DNA of 64,000 nucleotides from Smallanthus sonchifolius (GCA_023525975.1 CM042021.1:78499501-78563500), one strand, 5' to 3'; counted from the first letter of the stretch, positions 43,622 through 55,714 are shown. Made by a program: numbers and translations. Notes: generated from the sequence alone by a model not told the origin.

Positions 43622-45583
43622 TGTAAGGCCCCAAACCCGGGAGGCCTCACTTGTTGGATTTACTCATTCACAAAAAGTTCTTAAACTTGAATATCAAATA
43701 AAGCAACGAAAAAACTACCATTTAAACATAACAGTAACATTATCAGTCATGCGAAAGCCTAAAAATTGTCTAAAACATTCATTACATAACATAAACATAA
43801 CGTAACGGGATGCCAGTCATCGTATCAGCCGGGTACCTCTTCATCGCTTGCCAAGCATCACCGTCCCTCCGTACCTATCCTTAACCTGAATGTACATACT
43901 AAAACTCCGCTACGCTGGTGAGTTCTAGCATTACATAAAACTTTAACATTTACATTTGCCAAAAACATAACATTCACTCATTTAATAAAAGCGTACGTAA
44001 AAACATGCAATAACTTAACATCATCAAATCCTCGTAATCATATCATCATAACATAAGTCAACATGAACTGAATCTGCGCCTTTTCGTAACCGTCAATTCA
44101 ATTCATTGCATACTGGCGGAAAAACCCCGAGGCACGCCACCACTAGGACCTTCGACAACGTACATTACCTGTAGGCGGAGAAACCTAGGGCCCGATACCC
44201 CAAAGCCGTTCGAAACCAGAACCTTAAGAACGGTACCATAAGGATACACGCAACTTCACCTTAAGCACGGCGTCCCAAAGGATAGCACGTACCTTCACCT
44301 TAAGCATTGTTCCCTCGCAGGGAATAGTACCTTCAATACGGATCCCGGTAATCCCATGGTGACCGTCGCCACCCCTTTATCCACCCAGTTGTACAACAGT
44401 TGGCCAGCCACAAAGGCTCCTAAAAGGTAAGGCCCATAACATACATGCATACCTTAGTTCCCGAAAGAACTCGTGGCAGATTCGTACATTTTGTAACTTT
44501 TATAAAAATAACCGTTACCGCCTGTACATCATTTCAGTTAAAGCATTCATACGTTTTATTATAAAATATTTCATCATTAAACCATTCGTAAACCATTCGT
44601 AAACCTGTTTGGCAAAACACTTCATAAACACATTTCAACTTTCCTTTCGTAAACATCATTTCGTAAGTATGCACACCAACCCAAAACATTAATAAAACAT
44701 TTAAAAGAGGGCTCTAGAACTCACCTGATAAGCTAATCTGGGTTGTCCTAAACAAAGGTCCAACAACGTCACTTCCGATCTGAATTGATTAGTTAAAAAC
44801 ACATCAGACCTAATACCGACTCTAACGGTTTACTCGTTCTGTTTTAGGCGAACATACTGACTTCACTAACCAGCTATATATACCCATAGACCTGATGCCT
44901 ACGCACTTAGCAAGTGCGCAGGGCCTTGTTCTTGCGTACTTAATAAGTACGCAGACTTCGATTCTTGCGTACTTGATAAGTATGCAGGCTTCGCTTCTTG
45001 CGTACTTGATAAGTATGCAGGATTTGCTTCATGCGTACTTGATACGTACGCAGGCTTTGCTTCATGCGTACTTGATAAGTACGCAGAACCTGTTTGAGGG
45101 CAGCCTTCTTCCCCACAAAAACCCTAACTTTTTGCATATAGATCCGACCTCGTCAAGATCCGAACTTTTTACGTTTAAAACGTTTGCTTTTCATTCTAGA
45201 TGATAAATCTATGTTTATATTCAAGTTTCATACGTAAAAATGCCATCTTTTTATTCAAAACCCTAAAACGAACAAAAACTCAGATCTAGATCAGATCGTT
45301 ACCTGTATCGAGCTTCTGATTCGGAGGTTTTGCTCACGAGCTATGGAGTAACACACTTCTTCAATCTTGGGTCGATCCGCCCACTTTCTCTCTCTACGGT
45401 TTCTCTTTCTAGAACTTGCAAATGAGAGATTATGGAGTGTGTTTGCTATTTAAAGGGAGGAGACTCCTCTTCTCAAGTTCGCCGGCCCATCTGGCCCGGC
45501 CCGTCACGCCTCGTTCGTTTATTCCGTTCGTCTCGTGTTTAATCCGTTATTTTTAATCGTCGTTTTATTTTTGGGATGTTACA
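43622..45583 (-). repeat. 5' LTR of Gypsy B
   Basis: 1962 bp; in + orientation from TGTAAGGCCCC to GGGATGTTACA. Contains a conserved ACCTGAA ... GGTGAGTTC block (43883-43927), a palindromic minisatellite (44899-45086) and a promoter block with TATTTAAA (about 45450) shared with the 3' copy. Confidence 0.87.
44899..45086. repeat. palindromic minisatellite in the Gypsy B LTR
   Basis: About six units of 35-36 bases, each with a palindrome of the form GCGTACTT-GAT-AAGTACGC and a spacer GCAGGCTTCGCTTCTT or a variant. The first unit is a variant (GCGCACTT on one side). The ORFs read through it on both strands are repeat translations. Confidence 0.88.
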
Positions 45584-46431
45584 AGTTCGTTCACACTGGG
45601 AATATTTTATACAGGCTTTGACGTGAGTTTATCTAAACTGGGATTGGATTTTATAAAGGTTCATTTTATAAATATATTTTACATAAAATATTTACATTTT
45701 GGGCAAAGAAAGGTGTGAAGTGATTTTTATTTCTCTGAACGAGGATATGAAACCAGTTTTCGATTACGATTTGTGGAAATAATATCTTGAGACTGAGTAT
45801 GTGATCGGATAATTCCATGTATATATATACATATGTAGCGCTTAGTACGTTCCCGTGGGGGAATGAGCTTTGGTGTGCACCATTGGCCAGTCGTTGCTGT
45901 GCATTGGTGACAGTCGATAAGTTGTCACATATATATATATATAGCCCAATAGTCGTCGCTACTTGGGTAGGGATTGTGGGGTTATATTCTGAGATCGGTA
46001 GTCGGTGCTATCGGGTGGAACCGTTAGTAGTCGCTAACGAGTTTCACATGGCATGTTTCAAGATATATTTTTAAGGTGATTATGAAACCCAATAGTTTTT
46101 ATTGGGAGGAGATAATTAGTTGTTGCTAAATGAATATCATTTTAAACTCTTGTTTTTGAACCAAATGATTTTAAATGTGAACTCACCAACTTATGTTGAC
46201 CCAGTTATTTTCAAATCTTTTTAGATGGCTTTAGATGCTAGCATTCCAGGTGGAGTAGTTCAAGGAAGGAAAGAGGTTAATGGCTGAATATAGAGAAGAT
46301 ATGATTGTAATAGTTTTTTTATAATTGTAAAACAATGTTTAATATGAAATAAAGAATGATGGTTTTAGCTTCCGTTGTGTGTTATGTATCATTTCGTCAT
46401 GACTAACCAGTGCTGGGACTGGGGTGTGACA
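45584..46431 (+). repeat. LTR fragment in + sense, left end cut by Gypsy B
   Basis: Ends GGGACTGGGGTGTGACA at 46431, a Gypsy-type LTR terminus. It contains GAACTCACCAAC at 46179 and an AT-rich polyadenylation-like stretch (AATATGAAATAAAG at about 46338). The left side abuts the Gypsy B LTR without its own TG start. The 85-aa ORF at 45817-46074 is not recognisable. The sequence after 46431 shows no clear primer site, so this may be a solo LTR remnant. Confidence 0.6.
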
Positions 46432-47565
46432 ACAAAGCTGAGGTTGAATGTGGTGTTGACAAGTGTCCCCCAATTTTACTTGTTTATTAGGTAGGATAGA
46501 TTTTTACATCTAATAATTAATGAACACATCTTCATTGGGTTAAAAACGTTTAAACATGTTCTTGATAATTACTCAATATGTGACCCTTTAGTATCATATA
46601 TCAATAGCAACATTATTGGATGTTGCTCCTTGGGTAGATGGATTCAACAATCTCCCACTTACACAAGGTTCAACATACAATACTGTAAACAATGTACTAC
46701 GTCTAGCAACGCCTCAATGCTCCAAATGATATATGACTTAAGGCATCTACTAAATATAAAATAGCATTACTAGGGATTTGTAACTTGATATAGTCATTTG
46801 TATGATCTTATACTAGGGTTAGATAATTTTTTGCAAAGTTTAAAGATCACCACTACTTGTCAAAATTTTATAAAAGTCAAGTGGGTTTTTATAAATTCAT
46901 GCACTATGCAAGGTGGTAAATAATTGCATGCATGGAACAATCTTTATATATATTTATGGCAATGATCTAATTGTTTGGATATCCTAACGGATCGTCTCTT
47001 AGCTTGTACGTAAACTAAGTCCAATAATGCATCATGTATGAGCCGCGGATACTTACTTATATAAAATTAGACCTGAAGAGTCACGGTTGTCACAGGTAAC
47101 GCCCCTGGCTGGGGTCAAGCTTAGAAAAAATTTATTTTGCATGTTTTGTTTTGCATAAAAAAGTGAGTTTAGAAGTGAAAAATGCTGAAAGTTGGTCCTC
47201 CGGACCAGATTACTCATGCTGAGTAATTTTATTCATACTGAGTAAGTTCGCTTCTCCAGAGTAACTTTAGCTCTTCGGATCCGAAGTAAGTTTGCATCTC
47301 CGGAGTAGAATGACTTAGTAGTTAATAATTGACAGTTGTGGCGGTTTTCAACTAATAACCATCATGACGCTCCCTTGCTTCTGTTTACCCCTTATATACT
47401 TGTGAATTTGGTCATTGTAAGTCATATAAAATTTCCTAACAGATTATATTTTCTGTACTTTGAATCTCTGATTCTTATCAGATTGAATACTCGTATACAC
47501 GAGAAATAATTCAATCTGAAAGTGAACATACACGATTATCAGAGTATCCAGGATATCTTCAATAT
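46432..47565. other. unassigned intergenic DNA
   Basis: No ORF or element recognised. A phrase TTACTCATGCTGAGTAA with nearby variants (47210-47290) forms small hairpins. The flank of Gypsy C is ATATG at 47566-47570. Confidence 0.6.
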
Positions 47566-47570
47566 ATATG

Positions 47571-50500
47571 TGTCACACCCCCGATAAAGCGGAAACACGA
47601 GAGGGTGACGAAATGTGGTATGTCGAGCTATCACATGGTAATAAAAGAAAATACTAGTTCATTCATAATCAAAAGAGCACAAGGAGTTTCATTTTTAGGG
47701 TTACAAGTTTTTAATCCCATACATAAATAGGCTAATTAATTATGTCATATTACAAAAGCAAATATTCAAGAAGCTCCTATTTGTGCGTGTCTTGATACTT
47801 ATTATTTGTTACCAGAAAAACATGTAAAAAATGGTCAACTAAAAAGTTGGTGAGTTCGTAGGTTTAAGACTCGAGAAAACAATAAGTTCATAAAATCACA
47901 TATATAAATATATAAGTTTGAAATATGTGCGAGAGGAAATGCAATGCAATTTGAGCCCACAACAACTAAACATGTTGACTGAGTTTGCCCCAATGAGTAT
48001 TCATGCCCTATCACGAGGCATATTGTTTGTTTCGGTAATAATCATCCAATATTGTTGCCTGTTGATTTACGCGTTCAACAGACTAGAGAATGGAGATTGT
48101 CAATCCCGATAGTACTATCTATATTAAACGAAGGCTCGATCCATGAGTTAAATAGTTGTGTGTAACGGGGTCTTAATGTGATAGTGAAACTCTTACAATT
48201 AACATTTCGGGTGGCACATATATATGAAAACGAATTTGTATAAGTGAGCATGTTTTTTCCCCCAAATCAAGTAAATATAAAAAGGGGTTATGAGATCTCA
48301 CCTTTCGATGGTGGTGAGTGGTAATTTCTCCGAGTAAGCTTGTGGTTGACCTAAACGTATCCTACAAATTATGAGGATGCTAATGAGGTCTTATGAATTA
48401 AGTTTGTTGTAAATGTTAGGTTGTATCCTTGAGTTTACAAAGTCCTCAACTTTTTATGAATATATATATATATATGTTTATAATAATATTTTTACAAAGT
48501 TCGACAATATTTATGAACTAATTTGGGCTAATGATCCTTTTGTGTAAAAAAAAAGATAAGTTTTTAGATGTTTCGATTCGAACATTATTTATATATATAA
48601 TTTTGTAAAATATACCTAATGGTTATTTTTTAAGGAAGTAGGTATTATATATATATATATATATATATTTTGGATGTCTTACTATTTGTAAACGTTTTTA
48701 ATATAAGTGTAACTTTATAGTTATTTTAGTAAAAGATAGTATTAATAATATTTTTTTTATATATTTATTTTGTAGTAAAAATAATATGTACACCTTTATA
48801 TGTCTAAAGAAATAATATATTTATCCTTTTTGTGACTATTTTATAAATGTGTGTTGTATTTCAATGTGGTCATCACTATATTGACATAAAACTATCTAAA
48901 CATTTATTTTTTACTTCATTTTAGGGATTATGACTTTTATTACTAATGACAAATCATACACTTGTTATATACATAAAAATAAGCTAATGTAGTAAAAATA
49001 ATATGTACACCTTTATATGTCTAAAGAAATAATATATTTATCCTTTTTGTGACTATTTTATAAATGTGTGTTGTATTTCAATGTGGTCATCACTATATTG
49101 ACATAAAACTATCTAAACATTTATTTTTTACTTCATTTTAGGGATTATGACTTTTATTACTAATGACAAATCATACACTTGTTATATACATAAAAATAAG
49201 CTAATGTATTTTTAGGCATTTATTAAACTTTGTGTGTACTGCATACCAAGTATTTAGATAAAAACCATCTTTTAATTTAATAAAACTTACTTCGACATAT
49301 GTACATGAATTTATAACTATGACATAATATACTTATGGTCCTAGTAATTATAAAAGTTAACTTAATCTAACCATTGTTTTAAATAGTTAATTTCATAAGT
49401 CTTGAGGTCAAAGCTTGATTTATAATAAAACTATAAATATGAATATGATTCTAAAATGGAAAGATCATGAGTCTATATGTGTTAAATTTTCAAAATGATC
49501 ATACATATAAATATATATTAAAACGTTGGAGTCTATGAGTCTTGAATCAAAGTTTGGTTTCTACAAATTTATAAAACTAAAAACATGTATTTGATGTATA
49601 TGTGAAAAGGGTCATGTGTCTAGGCCATCTCAAGGTTCAAAATCATATTGCATGCATATATTTATGAAAATAATAGGTCATAAGTATGAGTATTATGGAA
49701 TTCTAAGTTTTGAATATAAGATTTATCATGTATAATCTTTAGTATGGAAGTCAAGGGAATGAGTTTAAAGAGGATGAGCATACCCACTTAGGAGAAGTAA
49801 TGAGTAGAGATGGTGAAACTTTGAGGCTTGCAACTTGTCTAGAGGTTGGATGTAGAACTCAAGATTAACACAGGGACAAAGAAGCTCCTAGACGATTTAG
49901 TGTGTGGGTTGGTTTCCAAACAAAGACTATTTATAGGAGATTTGGGGTATGGGTTTGAATTCTTAAAAATGAATCATGGCATGGTATATTTTAGTTAGAA
50001 ATTGAAGGACATAAGGGGGATGTCCCTCTGCCGTAAACAACAAGAAGAATGGGAGTGGATTTTAGTATGGTTTTTAATTTGGACAAGATATTTAGTTGTC
50101 GGTATGGGCCCTTTTTGCAGTCGCAACAGGAAGAAATGAGAAGATAGTATGGGTTTTGTTGATTGAAGTTTTAAGGTTTAAAGTGTGTAAGAGGGGGCCC
50201 CTTTGTAGGCGTGAAATTGAAGGAAAAATGATGGAATCATATTATCCTTCAGTAGATTTGGAAGTCTTTGAATAGGAAAGTTCTTTGTGGTCATGATCTT
50301 GAGTTAATGGGGTAGCTTGTGTAGGTGTAATATACTAGATTTTCGGGGTTTCAGATTTTGTATAGGGGGGTCCCTCATTGAACCGTACACCATGGCAGAG
50401 ATAGACATAAAAAAAAGTGTGGTTTGTATACTAAGATTTGGGGTTAAAAGATTCTTGTATGGCCCATGTGGTAACCGAAATTCAGTAAAGAAACAAATGT

Positions 50501-51087
50501 CATGATCTTTTTAGTTTAGATTTTGTTCATACGGAAATGGGATGGATCCCATGCAAGTCAAAAATCATGTAAAAATATAAATGAGATTTAACACATATAC
50601 TGGATTAAATAGAGATTGGTATGGGGTATTGTCTCTTGTCATAAATAATAGGATAATATAATGGTAAGGTGATTAAAGTTAGTTAATTGCGGGTATGACA
50701 ACAATTATATAGGTGTATGTGGCATCCATTGAATATATATGTAATGTTTTTAGCTAGACGTGTAGGTGTAGTGAGTCATGTAACTAATTTAAAGAGTCTA
50801 CAGTTAAGTTTTAAGCGTTTATATATTTGGTCGAACGGTTACCTGTATAAAGTTTATACATGTATGAAGTTTGCGAGTATTTACATATTTATATATACAC
50901 ACATATATATCTTGAATTAATTTATTTGAGAGGGCAACTCACAATGTGTTTATATAATGAAATCATATAATGCTTGTAACTCAAGAATATATGTAGGTTC
51001 ATACGAATTAAATTTATGTATCTATATATTTCATATTAATAATATATTAAATCAAAAGTATGACCTGGAATTTTGACGAATGTTACA
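47571..51087 (-). repeat. 3' LTR of Gypsy C
   Basis: 3517 bp; in + orientation TGTCACACCCCC to ATGTTACA. AT-rich with several TA microsatellites (48461-48475 and 48644-48668). It carries an exact tandem duplication of 217 bp (separate entry) and the conserved block at 47810-47865. ORFs of 60-67 residues in it are not recognisable. Confidence 0.87.
48772..49205. repeat. exact 217-bp tandem duplication in the Gypsy C 3' LTR
   Basis: The units 48772-48988 and 48989-49205 read identically. The 5' LTR has one unit only (from about 58692) and a shorter continuation. The duplication therefore arose after insertion and recently, since no differences have built up, or it reflects an assembly artefact. 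Confidence 0.9.
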
Positions 51088-51105
51088 GTCTCCCCTAGTT
51101 GAAAG
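51088..51105 (-). other. polypurine tract and pol tail of Gypsy C
   Basis: Minus strand CAACTAGGGGAGAC abuts the LTR start TGTAACATTCG. Just upstream is the TTTCGGGACGAAA tail shared with Gypsy B and with the LARD relic. Confidence 0.75.
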
Positions 51106-52491
51106 AATTTCGTCCCGAAATTCAACTTGTAGAGTCATTAAAGAGTTCCGGATATTTGAGCTTCATGTCGTCCTCGCGTTCCCAAGTGAACTCTAGACCT
51201 CGCTTTGAATCCCACCGCACCTTGACTAATTTGACACGACTTCGTCTAAGCTTCGTGATTTCTCTATCCATTATTTCAAGAGGTTCCTCCACAAAGTGAA
51301 GTTTGTCGTTGACGTGAATATCTTTGAGAGGTACATGTAGTGATTCGTCAGCAAGACATTTCTTTAAGTTTGATACGTGGAATGTATCATGAACACTGAT
51401 AAGTTCTTGGGGAAGTTTGAGCTTGTAAGCAACATGACCAATCCTATCTATGATTTCAAATGGTTCTACGTATCTTGGTGCGAGTTTTCCTTTCTTTCCA
51501 ATTCATACGATACCTTTCCAGGGTGAAACCTTTAAAAGAACTTTGTCACCTACTTGGAATTCCAAGGGTTTTCTTCTTTTATCACCATAACTCTTTTGTC
51601 GATCCCTAGCAGCTTTAATTCTTTATTTGATTTTATATATCTTGTTGGTTGTTTCTTGAATGAGTTCTGGACCTGTGATTTGGCTATCACCAATTTCTGT
51701 CCAACATAATGGTGATCAACACTTGCGTCCATACAAGGCCTCAGAGGGTGCGCATTTAATGCTTGTGTGATAACTGTTATTGTATGAAAATTCTACTAAT
51801 GGCAAGTGGATGTCCCAACTTCCACCGAAGTCTATCACACAGGCTCTGAGCATATCCTCTAAGGTTTGAATTGTTCTTTCACTTTTCCCATCGGTCTAAG
51901 GGTGATAGGTCGTGCTCATATCCAATTGCGTTCCCATTGCTTTCTTCATTGATTGCCAAAATCTTGAGGTAAAACGGCTATCCCTATCGGATATGATGGA
52001 GATAGGCACTCCATGTCTAGCCACAATTTCATTCACATAAATTTTGGCTAGTTTATCCATTTGATAATCCTCTCTAATTGGCAAGAAGTGTGCAGACTTA
52101 GTCAAACGATCAACAATAACCAAATTGTATCGTGTCCACTGGACATCCTAGGTAGCTTGGTCACAAAATCCATAGCTATTCGTTCCCATTTCCATTTGGG
52201 AATTTCTGGTTGTTGTAGTAGTCCAGAGGGTTTTTGGTGTTCTGCCTTAACTTTGGAACACGTCAAACATTTCCCGACGTATGTAGCAATATCTTTCTTC
52301 ATACCCGGCCACCAATAAAATTCTTTGAGATCCTTATGCATCTTGTCGGCACCAGGATGAATGGAATATTTAGACTTGTGAGCTTCATCTAGAATTAATT
52401 TCCTCAAATTTTCTGAGTTAGGGATCCATATTCTATCCATGAAATATAGAATCCCTTCGGCTTTGGATTCCAGTTTTGATTCTGCCCACAA
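51100..52491 (-). pseudogene. Gypsy C integrase and pol C-terminus
   Basis: H2C2 finger (YSIHPGADKMHKDL and CLTC), core MDFVTKLPRM, ISDRDSRFTSRF and SERTIQTLEDML with D, D and E visible. Then EALYGRKC, the QKSYGDKRRKPLEF and LLKVSPWKG module, and HVSNLKKCLADESLHVPLKDI. A frame change at about 52123 (the core switches frame after TIW) and stops at about 51896, 51720, 51630 and 51510 interrupt it. This is less decayed than Gypsy B. Confidence 0.9.
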
Positions 52492-54182
52492 AGAAGTTCA
52501 TTCTTTAAACCACTTTTCTTGATAGCTTCTTCTTTTGCATTCATGATTTGAGTCTTGAGACTAGTTTGAACTATCATTCCTAATGCACGCACTCGAACTG
52601 GTTTGACTTGATCCTTTCTGCTCAACGCATCTGCTACTACGTTAGCCTTTCCCGGGTGATAATGGATCTCGCAATCATAATCGTTTAATAATTCCACCCA
52701 CCGGCGCTGTCGCATGTTTAACTCTTTTTGATCAAATATGTGCTGCAGTATTTTGTGATCGGTGTAGATGATGCACTTAGTACCATATAAGTAATGTCTC
52801 CAAATCTTAAGTGCAAAAACTACTGCTCCCAACTCTAAGTCGTGGGTGGTGTAATTTTTCTCATGAATTTTTAACTTACGATATGCATATGCGATGCCTT
52901 TTTCTCTTTGTATTAATACACATCCCGATCCTTGGTGGGACGCATCACAAAATACAACGAAGTCGTCGTTCCCAGCAGGAAGTGTTAGAATAGGTGCGTT
53001 GCACAGCTTATTCTTCAAGAGTTGGAATGCTTCTTCCTCTCTATAACCCCAATAAAATTTCCTGTTCTTCTGAGCCAAGGTTGTCAAAGGTTGAGCTATT
53101 TTAGAGAAATTTTCGATGAATCGTCGATAGTAACAGGCCAGACCTAAAAACTGTCGAATTTCAGTTGGAGTTTTGGGTGTTCCCCATTTCTTCACCGCTT
53201 CAATCTTAGAGGGGTCTACATGTATACCATTTTCATTGATTACATGTCCAAGGAAATGAACTTCCCTTAACCAAAATTCACACTTAGATAATTTTGCATA
53301 AAGCTTCTCTTTTCCTAGTAACTCTAGAACTAAATTCAATTGTTGTTCATGTTCTTCCTTGTTGCGTGAATAGATAAGTATATCATCGATAAATACTATC
53401 ACAAACTTATCTAGGTAGGGTTTGCATACCCTGTTCATTAGATCCATGAACACTGCAGGTGTGTTTGTTAATCCAAAAGGCATGACTAAAAACTCGTATT
53501 GTCCGTAACGAGTTCGGAAAGCAGTCTTTGGGACGTCATCCTCTTGAATTCTCAACTGATGGTATCCTGATCTTAGGTCAATCTTGGAAAAATGAGTTGA
53601 TCCTTGCGGTTGATCGAAGAGGTCATCGATTCTTGGCAGTGGGTAACGATTCTTTATTGTTAGCTTGTTTAATTCCCTGTATTCGATACACATTCTGAAT
53701 GAACCGTCTTTCTTTTTCACGAAAAGAACTGGCGCTCCCCATGGCGAGAAACTTGGTCTTATAAAACTCTTATCCAAGAGTTCCTGTAATTGACTTGAGA
53801 GCTCCTGCATTTCTGATGGGGCTAAACGATATGGTGATTTAGCTACAGGCGCTGCTCCAGGCGCTGCTCCATGTATTAAGTCAATTCGAAATTCAACTTG
53901 CCGAAGAGAGGGTAGTCCAAGCAAATCTTCTGAAAAGATTTCTGGAAAATCTCTGATGACTGGTATATCTTGAATGCGCTTCTCAATGGGTTTCTTTTCT
54001 ACTACATGGGCCAAAAAGGCGTAGTACTGCTTCTTCAAACACTTGCGGGCTTTCATACACGAGATGATCTTTAAGCTTCTACTAGGTTTTTCTCCCCGTA
54101 CTACAAGCATCTCTCCGTCTGGAAGGGGTATTCGAATCGTCTTTTCAAAGCATACGACTTCGCATGATTCTTGGATAGGCAA
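52404..54182 (-). CDS. Gypsy C reverse transcriptase and RNase H
   Basis: An open frame of 592 residues. It starts within the protease tail (EVVCFEKTIRIPLPDGE), then the linker DIPVIRDFPEIFSEDL. RT runs from about residue 115 to 275: GAPVLFVKKKDGSFRMCIEYRELN, FRTRYGQYEFLVMPFGLTN, and VFIDDILIYS with the catalytic Asp pair. The connection domain has FLGHVINENGI and FLGLACYYRRFI. RNase H is at about 390-500: FVVFCDASHQGSG (first catalytic Asp) and LELGAVVFALKIWRHYLYG (Glu). All key residues appear intact. The frame begins by a one-base shift from gag-protease. A missing base in the codon after NHA fits a mutation better than a programmed shift. Confidence 0.9.
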   Translation of the reverse strand: MPIQESCEVVCFEKTIRIPLPDGEMLVVRGEKPSRSLKIISCMKARKCLKKQYYAFLAHVVEKKPIEKRIQDIPVIRDFPEIFSEDLLGLPSLRQVEFRIDLIHGAAPGAAPVAKSPYRLAPSEMQELSSQLQELLDKSFIRPSFSPWGAPVLFVKKKDGSFRMCIEYRELNKLTIKNRYPLPRIDDLFDQPQGSTHFSKIDLRSGYHQLRIQEDDVPKTAFRTRYGQYEFLVMPFGLTNTPAVFMDLMNRVCKPYLDKFVIVFIDDILIYSRNKEEHEQQLNLVLELLGKEKLYAKLSKCEFWLREVHFLGHVINENGIHVDPSKIEAVKKWGTPKTPTEIRQFLGLACYYRRFIENFSKIAQPLTTLAQKNRKFYWGYREEEAFQLLKNKLCNAPILTLPAGNDDFVVFCDASHQGSGCVLIQREKGIAYAYRKLKIHEKNYTTHDLELGAVVFALKIWRHYLYGTKCIIYTDHKILQHIFDQKELNMRQRRWVELLNDYDCEIHYHPGKANVVADALSRKDQVKPVRVRALGMIVQTSLKTQIMNAKEEAIKKSGLKNELLCGQNQNWNPKPKGFYISWIEYGSLTQKI

Positions 54183-55714
54183 TCCATACCAATAACTATG
54201 TCGAAGCTTCCAAGTTCTATGGGAATAAGGTCTATGCTAAAAGAGTGCTCTTCTAGATTAAGCATGCAACCTTTGATTACTTCACTAGCCTCAATTATTT
54301 TTTCGTTTGCTAATTCTATGGCATAAGGATGGTCCAAACTAATCGACTTTAAACCTAGTAATGGTCTAAACTCGAGAGAAACAAAACTATTGTCCACACC
54401 AGTATCAAATAGTATCGAAGCGTAATGATTGTTAATAAGAAACGTACCCGTCACCACGTTCGGGTCCTGACGAGCATCATTAGCTTCCATCACAAAAGCT
54501 CTTCCCCGAGCTTGGTTTCCATTGTTTCTCATAGCTCCTGGTCCGCGGTTCAACCGAGGGCATGTGTTGCGGAAATGATCAGGACTGTTGCATTCATAAC
54601 ACGCCCTTTGATTGTTGTTGTTGCAGTTCATATTGTTGCGGTTGTTGTTAGGATTGCCTTCCTTGCAGTATCGGGTATAGTGTCCTTGCTTCTTACAGTT
54701 GTCACAGGTGGGACATGCACCAGTGTGGTGAAAAGGACATTTGTTACACTTCGGGGCTGTACCAGTGTACTTTCCCTTCTCTGCAGTGGGGGTTATGATT
54801 TGAGCAACAGTAGTGTTCATGGTTGCCGTTCGTGGAGTGGTTGCTCCATAGATCTTGATTGGTCGAGATTTCTTAACAAATCCGCCTCCGAATTTCTTTC
54901 CTGAATTTTCATCTAGTTTCCTCTTATCACTTGAACTTCCCTTCGTTAGTATTCCAGTTCTTATCGCATCATCAGTAAGTGTTCCGGCTAACAGGATAGC
55001 ATTCTTCAAGGTGGTTGGTTCAGAGGAAGTAACCATGCTGTGGATTTGGGGTGCCAATCCCCAGAGGTACCTATCAATATTCTTGGATTCAGGGGTGACC
55101 ATGCGTGGTAGTAAACATGATAACTCGTGAAATCTATTGGTGTAAGCTTGAATGTCAGCAGCAATCATGGTTAGTTCCCAAAATTCAGCTTCCAATTTCT
55201 GCATCTCATTCTTCGGGCAATATTCTTCAATGAGCATTGTCTTCAGTTCGTCCCATGTCATCCTGTTGATTTCTTCTTCTCCCCTAGCTTGGACTTGAGT
55301 GTTCCTCCAGTTCAACGCCTTTCCTTGGAATGAACAGGTAGCGTATTTCACCTTCTGATCATTCAAGCATTCGCTAATTTTGATTACAGTAGACATCCTT
55401 TCAATCCATTTTAGAGCGCCAATGGCTCCTTCATTGCAATTAAATTCTTTTGGTTTGCAGGCCACATATGTTTTGTAAGAACAACCTTTTCCACTAGCAC
55501 TTCCCTTGCCCTCATTGTGATTATTCCCATTGCTTCCATCTCCGCCCGAGGTTCCATCTCTTGCGGTTCGGGTGTTCCTTATGTTCTCGCTGACTTGTGT
55601 GACTATTTCAGGTATAGCGTCTTTGAGTTGTTGAGCGATTACTTGTGCCATAGTGGGATGTTCATCTCCCTGACCTTCAGTCGTTTGTCGTCGAGTTTTT
55701 CCTTTGGGAGGCAT
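54101..55714 (-). CDS. Gypsy C gag and protease
   Basis: 537 residues from the ATG at 55714. The capsid region (about 75-235) has FNCNEGAIGALKWIERM, ALNWRNTQVQ and LIEEYCPKNEMQKLE. Cys-rich nucleocapsid follows: CNKCPFHHTGAC, CDNCKKQGHYTRYC (C-X2-C-X4-H-X4-C, about 336-349) and CYECNSPDHFRNTC (about 370-383). The protease domain then carries ILFDTGVDNSFVS, with the catalytic DTG intact, and FDIVIGMDCLSKNHA. The last 17 residues are a frameshift tail; the proper continuation is the frame starting at 54182. Upstream TATCATATAG-AAC-ATG resembles a splice acceptor before the start. Confidence 0.9.
   Translation of the reverse strand: MPPKGKTRRQTTEGQGDEHPTMAQVIAQQLKDAIPEIVTQVSENIRNTRTARDGTSGGDGSNGNNHNEGKGSASGKGCSYKTYVACKPKEFNCNEGAIGALKWIERMSTVIKISECLNDQKVKYATCSFQGKALNWRNTQVQARGEEEINRMTWDELKTMLIEEYCPKNEMQKLEAEFWELTMIAADIQAYTNRFHELSCLLPRMVTPESKNIDRYLWGLAPQIHSMVTSSEPTTLKNAILLAGTLTDDAIRTGILTKGSSSDKRKLDENSGKKFGGGFVKKSRPIKIYGATTPRTATMNTTVAQIITPTAEKGKYTGTAPKCNKCPFHHTGACPTCDNCKKQGHYTRYCKEGNPNNNRNNMNCNNNNQRACYECNSPDHFRNTCPRLNRGPGAMRNNGNQARGRAFVMEANDARQDPNVVTGTFLINNHYASILFDTGVDNSFVSLEFRPLLGLKSISLDHPYAIELANEKIIEASEVIKGCMLNLEEHSFSIDLIPIELGSFDIVIGMDCLSKNHAKSYALKRRFEYPFQTERCL

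Larger units (their letters stand above)
27400..45583 (-). mobile_element. Gypsy B, decayed, hosting a solo LTR and Copia E2
   Basis: Minus-strand Ty3/Gypsy. In sense order: 5' LTR 43622-45583, primer site 43607-43619, leader, gag from 43286, then (after the E2 insertion) gag and zinc knuckle 34517-33343, protease 33420-32873, RT from 32845. The solo LTR interrupts RT, which continues below 30143. RNase H, integrase and pol tail lead to 27842, then polypurine tract and a truncated 3' LTR (about 27400-27803). Both nested insertions have perfect 5-bp target duplications. Many stops show that B is older than E2. The family tail TTTCGGGGACGAAA precedes the polypurine tract. Confidence 0.88.

Noticed and set aside
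44895..45203. 102-aa ORF with LLAYLIS repeats that looks membrane-like
   Set aside because: A translation of the Gypsy B LTR minisatellite; the antisense strand is open as well.
45817..46074. 85-aa + strand ORF
   Set aside because: Lies in an LTR fragment, has no family resemblance and includes a TA-repeat translation.
54101..54182. Programmed frameshift between protease and RT of Gypsy C
   Set aside because: The two frames overlap, but the homology pattern shows one missing base in the codon after NHA and there is no slippery heptamer. A simple mutation is more likely.
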